This document shows, in pieces, positions 1-12,000 of a stretch of DNA of 64,000 bases. The DNA comes from Bolinopsis microptera (Eukaryota; Ctenophora; Tentaculata; Lobata; Bolinopsidae). The DNA is taken from NCBI RefSeq assembly GCF_026151205.1, contig NC_087075.1, positions 12,260,303 through 12,324,302 of the forward strand. The letters run 5' to 3'. The notes under the pieces were generated by a model that ran no database searches, was not told the DNA's origin, and worked only from the letters and a program-made list of their open reading frames with translations. Position 1 is the stretch's first letter, and every line of letters begins with the position of its first letter. Position numbers and translations under genes: made by a program.

Positions 1-93
1 CTTTATTCCATTTCTTCAAACTTCTTTACCTGCCATTAAAATCAATCAATAAATAAACACACCACAAACTATTCCTACCAACCCGTTATTTAC

Positions 94-3000
94 CTGCCAT
101 TGAAGCTACATCGTTGATCTCATTATCATCCTTAGATAAAGTATACTTCTTTTTGTACTTGTCTGCGAAAGTTCGCTGTGGAACGGAGAATGTTGGAGCG
201 GGGTGATAGTGTGATCCTCCTCCTACTGCACTACCGACTGAGGGAAATGGGTAGATTATGCCACGGTAATATGGCCTCTATAATCTATATGGCCTCTATA
301 ATCTATATATTCGAGCTTTTCATTTAGAATTAAAAGAAGTCCTTCATATTATGGAGCCAGACATGATACGCATTACACGTCAGGCCACTATATTACCGGT
401 GTTAACCAAACGGAAATTGGAAAGTGTTCCTTAGTAATATAAACTATAAAGATACTACTACTGTATCTGTTAACTCACACTGATGTCCAATAGAGTTGGC
501 AGGCAGGGGAGCAGAGAGTGGTATAAGTTTAGAGGTCTGGACCGGAGCAAGACCCGGAAATGGAGTGTGGGAAGACACTCCTCCGGTTTGGGGAGGCGGC
601 TGTTTTCCCTGCATACTCTGCATACTTCTCTGCCGGGACTGAAAGTGAATTTTAGAACCACGCCAGATAAACCCCAATCAAATTGAATTTTCAGTTACTA
701 TAGATTTATTTTAGGACCATTTATTAATTAACATGAAATTAAACGGTAAGAAATTCTAAATTTTGTCGTAATGTCTGAACACTCCGGATTAGGAAGTTCA
801 TCCGAAATCCCGCGTCCGGGATATCTACTATTAACTTCTCGTTTCTTCCAACTCACCCACGTAGCAATCTAAAATAACGACCCTAGCTAAACATAGGGGG
901 GACAACAAAGTTGTTACAATTTGAAGCTAATTTCAAGTGTTGTACTTGTTGAGGGGCTTTACTTGGCTTCACTTCTCGAGCGAGGGAACCATTAGTTTCT
1001 AAAACTATCGACTGAAATCCGAGGTTATAATAATATCAGATACACTTTCATAAAATTAACCTGCATCTCGTTTCTCAAGACAGGAACACTCTGTTTGAGA
1101 AACACTAAAAGGTGAGGCTGAGGAGGTGACTTGAGGGCAACTTGGAGTTCATTCAGAAACGTTTCCTCGTCTATATTCGCTGTCATCACTTTTCCTATCA
1201 GATCCTTAACGGTTTGTCCAGTAGAGGCGTCCTGGAGATGAAACTTACTTGATGATTGATCGGAAAGTTGGCACTAATTATAGAATATCTAGTTCACTCA
1301 TTTAACAGGGTTAAATATTCATTAGCTATTTGCTTAACAAAGGTCCATAGTTCTTTAAGACAGGCTCACTTCAAAAAAAGAGGTTTTTCATTGATTGTAA
1401 ATAAATTTATAAATCTGCAACAACATTTACCTGTTTGTTGGAAATGTTAAGGAGGTTGGTAAGGAAAGCCTTGAGCTTCTGCACACTCTCCCGGGTACTC
1501 ATGCTGGAGAGGATGGCTGCTGTCTTCTGCTCTGATTTAGGTTGTTGAGGCTGCTGCTGCTGCTGCTGTTGTTGGGGCCTGATTGCTGGCTGTATTGGAA
1601 TAGGTTGATTCTGAAGTGATATCGGCTGACTTTTTACCTGGGAGAAAAGAAGAGAAAATTAATAAAAATTTAAAATATTTCTTATCAAATCTGGCGACGG
1701 AACGTAAAGGTTAAATCATAATCAGCAAAGAACGATACGGCACATTTGTAGTTTCGACATTTGTTGATAGAGGTTCAGCTAGCGTACATTACAAATGATA
1801 AGGAATAAGGATGTTTATCGTCAAATTTAGATACTGTACCTGAACAAGAGGCTGAATAGGAACCACCATAGGTTTACTCTGGATAGATCTTATAGGTTGG
1901 GTTATCATACTCGGCCGTACTCCAGCTACAAGCTGAAATTATAATATTTTCAATACAGTTTCTAGGAGAAGATAAATGCTAGATGGTGAATGTCATCTAA
2001 GATAAAAAGCATTTTTGTATTTCTAGTCGTCATCGATGAAGATGGAGATTCATAAAAATAAGGAACGTCTAGAGTCAATGTTTTCTTCGATCAGAGAACG
2101 AATGATATGAGTGTTTTTTTTTTTCTTTTTTTTTGTTTTTTTCCTTTATAAAATGCAACCTACTCATAAAATGCAACCTACTTTATAAAATGCAACCTAC
2201 TGATATGAGTGTTAAACTTCCAATTAAAATCTTCATGACATTTGGAAAATATTTTTTTACCTGGGGGACGGAGGAGTGAGGTGTAGCGGAGACCATGATA
2301 GTTTGTGGAGATTGAGAAGAGGCAGCGGTGTACACTGCAAAGGGTCCTCCAGTCATGGGTACCATTACTGAGGAGCTTACTGCTATTACCTGTAACATGG
2401 GTACCATTACTGAGGAGCTTACCGCTATTACCTGTAACATGGGTACCATTACTGAGGAGCTTACCGCTATTACCTGTAACATGGGTACCATTACTGAGGA
2501 ACTTACCGCTATTACCTGTAACATGGGTACCATTACCGAGGAGCTTACCGCTATTACCTGTAACATGGGTACCATTACTGAGGAACTTACCGCTATTACC
2601 TGTAACATGGGTACCATTACTGAGGAACTTACCGCTATAACCTGTAACATGGGTACCATTACTGAGGAGCTTACCGCTATTACCTGTAACATGGGTACCA
2701 TTACTGAGGAGCTTACCGCTATTACCTGTAACATGGGTACCATTACTGAGGAGCTTACCGCTATTACCTGTAACATGGGTACCATTACTGAGGAGCTTAC
2801 CGCTATTACCTGTAACATGGGTACCATTACTGAGGAACTTACCGCTATTACCTGTAACATGGGTACCATTACTGAGGAGCTTACCGCTATTACCTGTAAC
2901 ATGGGTACCATTACTGAGGAACTTACCTATATATACCTGTAACATGGGTACCATTACTGAGGAACTTACCGCTATTACCTGTAACAGTTACCTGTTTATT

Positions 3001-6000
3001 AATTATTTATTACCTGTAAGAGTTACCTGTAACGGTTACCTATTTATTACCTGTTTATTACCTGTAACATTCACCTGTTTATTACCTGTAACAGTTACCT
3101 GTGTATTACCTGTAACAGTTACCTGTTTATTACCTGTAACAGTTACCTGTTTATTACCTGTAACAGTTACCTGTTTATTAGCTTTCATCTGTTAGATTTA
3201 TGGAACAACATGTTAACAAATACACGATGTAATTAATACTTCATAGTGTTCGACGTTTGCAAAGAAAGTAAAACTAATCTTTAGCGATCGTATCTTTAAG
3301 TCAAGGATATCGTTCCAGAAAGTTAAATATATGATCGAACTGACGCTAGTAAAAAGCTATAACATAACTTAAAGTAACCCCAAACGTCCTGTGCTACATG
3401 AATGGTTTAAACCAATTTGAAATCTCAACTAAACACAATCTATCTAGCCACTAAGTAACTGAACCCCACAGAGGGATTACACCAGTCACCAGACACCCTA
3501 CTACTGTACCCAAAGTGCGCTAAACTGCGCTAAAATGCGCAACAACCATCTGTTTCGAGGAATACTTTACATAATCGCACATTGCATCATATGTGTTCAT
3601 AAAAGGGGTATGTCAAAGACTGAGTCACGTGACGTCACGTGATGGATTCAGACACACCAGGTTGTAATTTGAAAACGTTTTTATCTTAGAGTGCAATATG
3701 TTGTAAGATCAGGGAGGAACCATTTTCTGGGGAAAGCTCTGTAAACTGTTGCTTTGTGGTTAACATATTGCTCTTGCTTTGTGGTCGACATAATATATGA
3801 CAAATTCGATATTTATCCCCTTGAATATTTATTTTTAGCGTACAACTGAGTGGATCAATAAACGAGAAAGGTGTACTTGACAGCTTAGAATATAACCCAA
3901 TAATAATTGGTACAGTATGGGGACATATATAATATATTCGTCACATTTAACAGTTTTGTTGCGAAGGAGTAATAGTTGTAGTACCTGCGGTCCCATTGGA
4001 GCGTTGACTCGTTGTGGAGTAATAACAGCAGTGGGAACTATGCTAGCACTTGATATCGCTCCTAAAACGTAACAGCGAGTGTTATACACCATTCGGGAAA
4101 ATAAATGAATAACAAATTAAAAACACTGAAAGTATGACAGTTGGTGATGTTAGAATATTATATAATCTAAAAAGATCTAACGAAGAATGATTAGCTAATG
4201 GAAAAGTATGATTAGCCAGAAATTATTCGTCTCAGCTGATCATTTTGCCGATGATCAGAACCAAAATAAAGTAAAAACGAAACACGATAGGGACCAACAA
4301 TAATTATGCATAAATAAAATGTAATTTGACCAAAAATATAAAGTTATTCAGATAATAATAGCAAGAAAAATTTAAAAGAGTTGGGGTAATTCAGAGAGCT
4401 TATAAACCAAATTGCACCGCTTTTCACGATTAAAAAGATGATCATGATACACGAAAACATATGTTGTTTTCAAAATTGTATTTAGCAGCTTAGAAAAGGA
4501 AACCATTATATCGAAATATAAGATTTGAGATGAAAATACCGGTATTAATGGATGACGTGTAGGTAGTTTGTTGAGAGTGTAGCTGTTGGACTGACGTTAA
4601 TATGGCTTGTTGAGGTTGTTGGTTGGTTGCTACTGGCACTCTGAACAACGGGGGGATTTATTTAGCAAATGTTCTCATTAATTAGTTAATTAATTAATTA
4701 ATTAATTAATTAATTAATTAATTGATCAATTAATTAATGGCTATTACTGATGAGGAGTAATTTATTTGAAAATAAAAACCCTGAAAAGATTACTCATTCT
4801 GTTTACACATTAAAATTAATATCCCGAATTAACAGGAATTTTAAAGGAATTCAAATTTGAACTAGTAATGATAAACCAGGAGTTTAAATTTAAAACATGT
4901 GACTAGACACTTTTGGGTAGTTTGAACTTTGAAAACAGGACCCGGGCCCTGATATCAAACTACCCAAAAGTGTCTAATTACATATTCTTAACTTTAAACT
5001 TTACTTTATCGGAGTAAAACTGTAGTTAGGAGTCTTACCCGATAGGTTGTTGGTGGGTGTTGGCCGACTGAACTAAGGGCGGTGTTCCTGGACCGTGCTG
5101 CTGCATGGGTTGTAACATTGTTAACATCTGGCCTGAAGGGACAAGAATGTGTTACAGTAACGTGTTACAGTTTAGGAATGTGTTACAGTTTTAGGGACAA
5201 CTTACAAGAGGGGAGGAATTTGGGTGAGAATACAAGTCACCATATTATTTAGGAGCACAGCTGATTATTTTATGTTTCGCAAAACCAAACAAAATAGGTG
5301 AATATATCTGATATCTATATTATATTTTAACCTTCCGACGAAATTCCTCCGCAACGGCATAAAAGCACAGAAAATTTACCAAAACGTGACCTTCCGCGAG
5401 AACCAATTTTAGCAAATGGAGTTGAAAACTTGTGATTTTTAGCAAGGATGTATAAAGAAATAAAGAAGAAATGCAGATAAGATAGAATTTTTAGAATTAG
5501 ATTTGGGTTTTAAATTCTTGTAAACAACGTCAGAAATGAAGGAAAATAGATGTTAGAATTAGAAAAATGCTTAGCAACCTCAAAAGATTGGATTATCTTT
5601 ATTACGTGACAAAAAAGCCTTACGACCTTGACATAACTAGCAATGGGAATGATTATTGATTACGGTAACCAGATTTCCCAGAATCCCCCGAACACTGTCT
5701 TATGCTAACAAGACAGTGACTTTCTTCAGAGTGTCTTGTTAGCATTTAGCAAGCTTGTACGAGTGCTATAAGTATAACCAGATTTTCGTGAGGTTTTGCT
5801 TATTGTTTTATTACATAAACTATACAGTCGAACTATACAGTCGCCCAATGTCATCAGTAACGAGAACTTGAATACCTTACTCGGGAATATTATAGCGGGT
5901 TAATTTATGACTGGAATTTTCCAAAACCCACCAAGCATCAAAATGTATTACTATTAGTTTACCTTACTCGGGAACATTATAGCCGGTTAATTTATGACTG

Positions 6001-9000
6001 GGAAAATTAATGACCGGGAAAAATATGGCGGAATTTTCCAAAACCTACCACTTTATCCCAGTCATAATATTCCCGAGTAAGGTAAACGGTGTAAAGTGAC
6101 ACTACTGACGGAGAGGATCGCGGAGGCTAGATGGAAAATGGCTGGGCACGTACTTAGGAGTGGTGAAAGCACCCCTGCCTACCTATCATTCAGATTAATA
6201 TATGATGTATTAATAAAAGACCTTTTAAAGAGAAAATTTATTAGTAATAAAGTCTTAAAATTGGCTGATTTTGACAATCTGGTTCACATGGCCCATAACA
6301 GAGTAGTATGAGGTAGTATGAAGAATGCGTGACTACTCGGCCAATTGATGCATTTCTCGTTTTTGCTGTATTTATTTTTATAATAATAATAATATAATAT
6401 CCGAGGAGTCCTAGCTCTCCCTGCGTCCTAAGACGCTGTTTCTCTTGTCGCATATACCGTGCCTCTCTATACTGGGTACCTCTATCTACTGGCCACTGGG
6501 CCTCTCCTTTCTCCCAAACTTTTAGTTAGTTAGCTTAATTCTGTCACACTACAATTTAAATCATAACTAATGAAATCATTACAAGATCTCGAAACTATCA
6601 TTTCTTTTCTGAACATACAACCAAAATGTCTCTCTCTGAAGTAAAATGAATGCGCGCGCTACACAAGATTAGTCACCATTTCGACCAGCAGGTTTCTAGT
6701 ATAATATGCATGCACAGTACACAAAAAAGATATTTCAGAACATTAAAGTGTCTAAAACTATAAAATTATTATTTTAAAAAATATAAAAAAAGTGTCTAAC
6801 GAAATTTCAGAACATAATATTCCAAGTAAGTCCGACCATTTTGCAGTCTCCTTTACTTTGAAATCAAAGGTGAAGCGCATCAAATCGCAAAAGAGGGAAT
6901 CTTTAAATTTTAAAAGAGCAAATTGGGATGCACTTAATGCAGACCTTGCAGATATTGACTGGCAGGCAGAGTTCACTGGTAATATGGAAACATCATGGAA
7001 CAAGTTTAAGGAAGTTTTAGAGCAAAGAACCAATGAACATATTCCAAAGATTAAAATTGGAGGCAGGGCTCAACCTCCTTGGTTTGACGCTGAGTCTCAT
7101 CAGGCCTGCCTAGAAAAAGAAAGGCTACACAAAAGTTATAAAGAAACCACGGACCCTTCCTGCAAGGCTGAGAAGTACTTTAAGTTCTCTAAAAGCAGAA
7201 GCGATTTTAAGAAAATTGCCTCCAACAAGATGGCATCTAGCTTTGAGGACGAGGATGATTCGAATCTAATTACAAAGAAATTCTGGTCCTATGTAAAAGC
7301 AACATCTAAGAATACTCGCATACCTGAACAAATTCACCTAGAAGATGTACACAAAAGTGATCATTCTGACCAAGCAAACCTATTTAATACCTTTTTTCAT
7401 CAACAGTTCTCATCGCCTAGTGATTATGATGTACATGTTGATAACACACTCACACAGGATGATATTGATTATGTATCTACCCTTTTCAGTTCGTCTAGGA
7501 TAGTAGATATTCTCAAGAATTTGAATACTAGAAAAGCTATGGGACCGGATAAAATCCATGGTGAAGTTCTTAAAAAATGTGCCTTTACGTTAGCCCCAGC
7601 ACTGGAGATTCTTTTCACAAAGTGCTATGTATCCGGCTTCCTACCTTCAAATTGGAAATATGCAATTGTTGTTCCAGTACACAAGAAAGGCTCCAAGAAT
7701 GACATTAAGAATTATAGGCCAATATCTTTGTCTAGCTTAGTTATGAAAGTCATGGAAAGAATTATTCGAGATGAACTTTTGAGTAGATGTTATGATAAAA
7801 TTGATCCTCGTCAACATGGTTTCCTGCCTCACAAATCTTGTGCAACTCAGATGGTTGAATTCTGCGATAGCCTATCCCTCTCTCTTAACAAGAACATTAG
7901 ATCTGATATTGTTTACTTCGATTTTGCCAAAGCATTCGATTCCGTTAACCACGACTTAATACTATACAAGCTAAAATTTTATTATAACAATTCAGTGTGT
8001 AGTCGTTTTACATTTGGTTGCAAATAGCGAGCTCTGTTATCAGCTGTTGTAACTTGCGATAAGAAGTGCTTGTCTTTTAGTGTGATCGTTGTGTAGCCTG
8101 TATACAAGAACTGTACATTGGAATATACACGATGCAGTACTCATACCATGAACATACGAAGCATTTGGTCGATGACCCCGATAATGATGATCTGTTTAGT
8201 GCCAGACATGCAGATCAGGTAGCGAGAGCTACAAACAGTGTTTTTAATGAAATGTGCCATGAACTGGATGTTAAGGAATACGGAGATCTAGTATTGAAAA
8301 ACCTGAACAAGCGATCAGTTTCGAAAGAAAAACTGTGTGATTGGCTGCAAACTGTTTGTTTCATTTTGAATCGTTATGCGGCTCCTCATTTGCAAATGGC
8401 TGCGGAGAGAGTAGATAAACAGAACATTTCAGTAATCGCGGAGCAGAAAACTGTCATTGATTTGCAGAAGCAGCTCATTGAAAAGAAGGACGAAGAACTC
8501 AAGTCTGTTCAAACAACTGTGCAGACAGAAATGAAATCATATTCTTCTGCCCTGAAAAAGACTTGTGCAGCTGCTCTTACGCCAAAGAAGATCTGTACTG
8601 CAGTTAAGACAATAGCTGAAAAGGATGAAAGAAGCAGAAACGTCGTAATCTACGGAATAAGTGAATCCGACGGCGAGAAGTTAGAAAACAAAGTTGCTGA
8701 AGTTCTTGGTGAGATAAACGAGAAACCTTCTTTTCGTGACTGTTGTAGAGTTGGTCTGAAGAGAGTGGGCACATTAATACGACCAACTAAACTATCTCTA
8801 AATAGCTCTGACATGGTTAATCAGGTGCTGCGAAAAGCGAAACTACTACGCACAAAAGAGGGCTATAAAAGTATCTACATTTGCCCAGACAGATCAGTGG
8901 AAGAAAGGAGAGCTTACAAGAAGCTCTGGGAGGAATTGAAAGAGAAGAGGAAAGCAGAGCCTAACAGAGTTCATTTCATAAGGAACAATAAGATTGTCAG

Positions 9001-12000
9001 CTCTGATAAGAACAGTGTATCAGCCTCGTCTGAAGAAATTTGAACTGTTTCACATTCTTCACCACACATTTATTTTATCACAATTTTGTTTCACATTTTA
9101 AAAAATCATATCGGGGCCATGTAATTGCGGGCACGTTTTACTGTGCAGTACCGTGTTTGGTCTCCCGACAGATTTTACAGACGGGGGCAATATTTTATTC
9201 GAGTTTATTTCATTCGTTGTAATTGCTGTACTCTGTAAAGTTTGAAAAGTATTTAATAAAAAAAATCGATGGAATGCTTCTCCAATTTATGAAAAGTTAC
9301 CTCTCCGGACGTCAGCAATGTGTAGTTGTTAATGGGGCTATCTCTGCAACCCTACCGGTGTTGTCAGGTGTTCCTCAAGGGTCAATAATCGGACCAACAC
9401 TTTTTGTTCTTTTCATAAATGATATATATTCTGGACTTTCTCAGGGCACTAATATCCTTTTATACGCTGATGATACTAAAATGTGGAGAGAGATATCCCA
9501 AGAGGAAGACCACCATATACTTCAAAGCGATATTAATTATCTCATGACATGGGCAAGAACTAATAAGATGAAGTTTCATCCTGATAAATGTAAGGTCTTA
9601 GCTATACTTAAGAGGTGGTCTCCCTTAGATGGCATTATACCATTTACACGTTACACTTACTCTATGGGCCAAACTCTTCTTGATTATACAGATTCTGAAA
9701 AAGATTTAGGCATAATCATGACGTCTAATCTAAATTTTAATAGCCAGGCCGATGCTCTATATGGTAAAGCTAACCAAAAATTTGGCATGCTTAAGAGAAA
9801 TTGTCATTTTATTAATGATCTGAACAAGAGAAGAGTCTTGTATCTTACTCTTGTACGCTCAATATTCGAACACTGTCCCATCATTTGGCGACCAGCGTCC
9901 AGTAGCACTATCAATAGGCTTGAAGGATTGCAGAAAAGGGCCCTCAAATGGATTCGTAATGATTACGGTGTAAGCTATAGTGTAGAGGAAATCTATAATG
10001 GCCATTGTAAACAGTTAAATATTCTGCCCCTAAAGTACAGGTTTGATTACCATGATCTCAAGTTCTTTCATTCCCTAGTGCATCAATACCACCCATGCAC
10101 CACTCTGCCTCAGTACCTTACTTTTTTCTCCGGGTCAAGCCGACTGAGAAGCTCACATCTTGATCACTTATCAGTAATATCTTCAATTCCACCTGGCTCA
10201 GCTATATCTAAATCTTACTTTTATCGAGCTCATCTCACTTGGAACCGACTTCCTCTTTCCCTTCGAGAGATTATCAGACCAGGTGTGTTTAAAACAGAAC
10301 TTATTAAACACATCTGGAAGGAACATGTTTGTACTGCATCTGTAGATATTGACCCTAGTTCAGATCCTGACAATTCTTTTTCTCCAGACTACGGGTAGTG
10401 TATTTCTCTATTATTTTTAAAAAAATTTTTTTTGAGGTACTCATCACGCATTTTTGTTTTATTCGGATACAATTTTGATTTAGTCTTTTATATTCAATTA
10501 TTTAAATTTTATCGTTAAAACTTCATTCCATTGGAAATATTACAAATCAGCCAATTGTAATTGAGAATTTTTGGGTTGTGGCAATTATTCTTAAAAACCT
10601 AGAAATGCCTCCTAAGTTCACAGCTCATATTATTTGCCCATTTTTCTCCTTCTGCACTTGAGGCCCAATGTAATTGCTCGACTTTTCATCAGGTCTCTCG
10701 AGGCCTTTTGTTTGGTTATTTGGGTGTATTGGTGTCCCCTGATTGTTATCATCGCTGTACACTTGTTAAGGCATTTTTTGGTTTCTCTAGTCCATTTTTA
10801 GAAATTCTATACAACATTGATATTGTAATAAATTCTGATGATAATAATTGAAAGATTTCAATAAAAAAAAAAGAATGTTTGGTTACCTGGAGGTTCGGAC
10901 TTTATAACAGTGGTGGGGAGCACGTGGAAGCCTGGAGCAGGTTCCTGTTTTATAGAGTTAAAGGAGGTGATAGTCGGTATCTGTTGATCAGGTTTCGGCA
11001 TCTGGTTCTCAGTCCTAGTTGCAGATACTTGTTATAAGGGGTCGTTCATATATTACGTTATAACTTTTTGAACAAGTTAAATCATTTGGAAAACCCCCTC
11101 CTCGGCCGATTACGTGATATGTGAACGACCCCTTAGCTTAGGGGTTTAGATACATAAAATAGATATTTGAAGAATATACGAAATCTTACTGTTTATAAAG
11201 CAAGACGATATAATATTTATATATAATATTTCAAATACACTTTTTAAACATATCTCTTTGTACTTTTTTTTCTCTATGTTACTTCGGCCAATGTTGGTGA
11301 ACGTGACTTGGTATTGCCATTGGGTCCTTAAAACTAAAAGTTAAATAGCTAAAAATTTGGCTTTTGAGATCGTTCACATATTATTACATAATTAGCCGAC
11401 GGGGAGGGGGGTTCCAAAAGATAATACGCTAGTGTAATTTTGACACAATAGCTATGTGTAAAACTGATAACGGAGGGGGGTTTAAAATTATCCAAAAATT
11501 GATTACGTAATATGTGAACGACCCCTTATGAAGTTATGAATAACTTTATGCTTTATACCATGATTAGATTTCTGAACTTGGGGCGAATCCTCGCCTAATC
11601 GTAAAAATATGAATGATAAATTATCAACTTCTAGACTGCTACCTTTATGACGGTTTTCGTGAATCGTGCCACCCCGTTACAATTACATTATCTAGCGTTA
11701 AACCTTAGCGGTTCGAGGTACTGGTAGGTTCATATTAAAACAAATCAGCTCTGCTTTCTAAAGTTCCAACTTTTGTGTGACACCTCCGCATACTCTGACT
11801 AAATAATATCAGCTTCAATTCCCGCTCGCAAACTGCAGTTATGTTCCTCTTGTTGATCGTCGTCATCGACTTTCTTGCTGCTGCCTCTGATGATAAGCAG
11901 TACACTGCTCTTCACTTTGGTACCTCCGGCTCCAGTAATGACTATATTGGATTTAATTTTAATAAAAAGGTGCTCACTAATAAGGCCTAAGGGACGCTGG

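Larger units (their letters stand above)
6790..10872 (+). mobile_element. 5'-truncated non-LTR retrotransposon (Jockey/CR1-like), itself interrupted
   Basis: Begins in the last part of the endonuclease domain (SKSDHFAVSF), continues through the RT domain, and ends near AATAAAAAAAAAA at about 10860-10870. The 3' UTR is about 470 bp (10399-10870). It lies in the large TAF4 intron, opposite in sense to TAF4. The RT reading frame is broken only by a 1.27-kb insertion at 7991-9263; joining 7990 to 9264 keeps the frame. The truncated 5' end is typical of target-primed reverse transcription. Confidence 0.85.
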
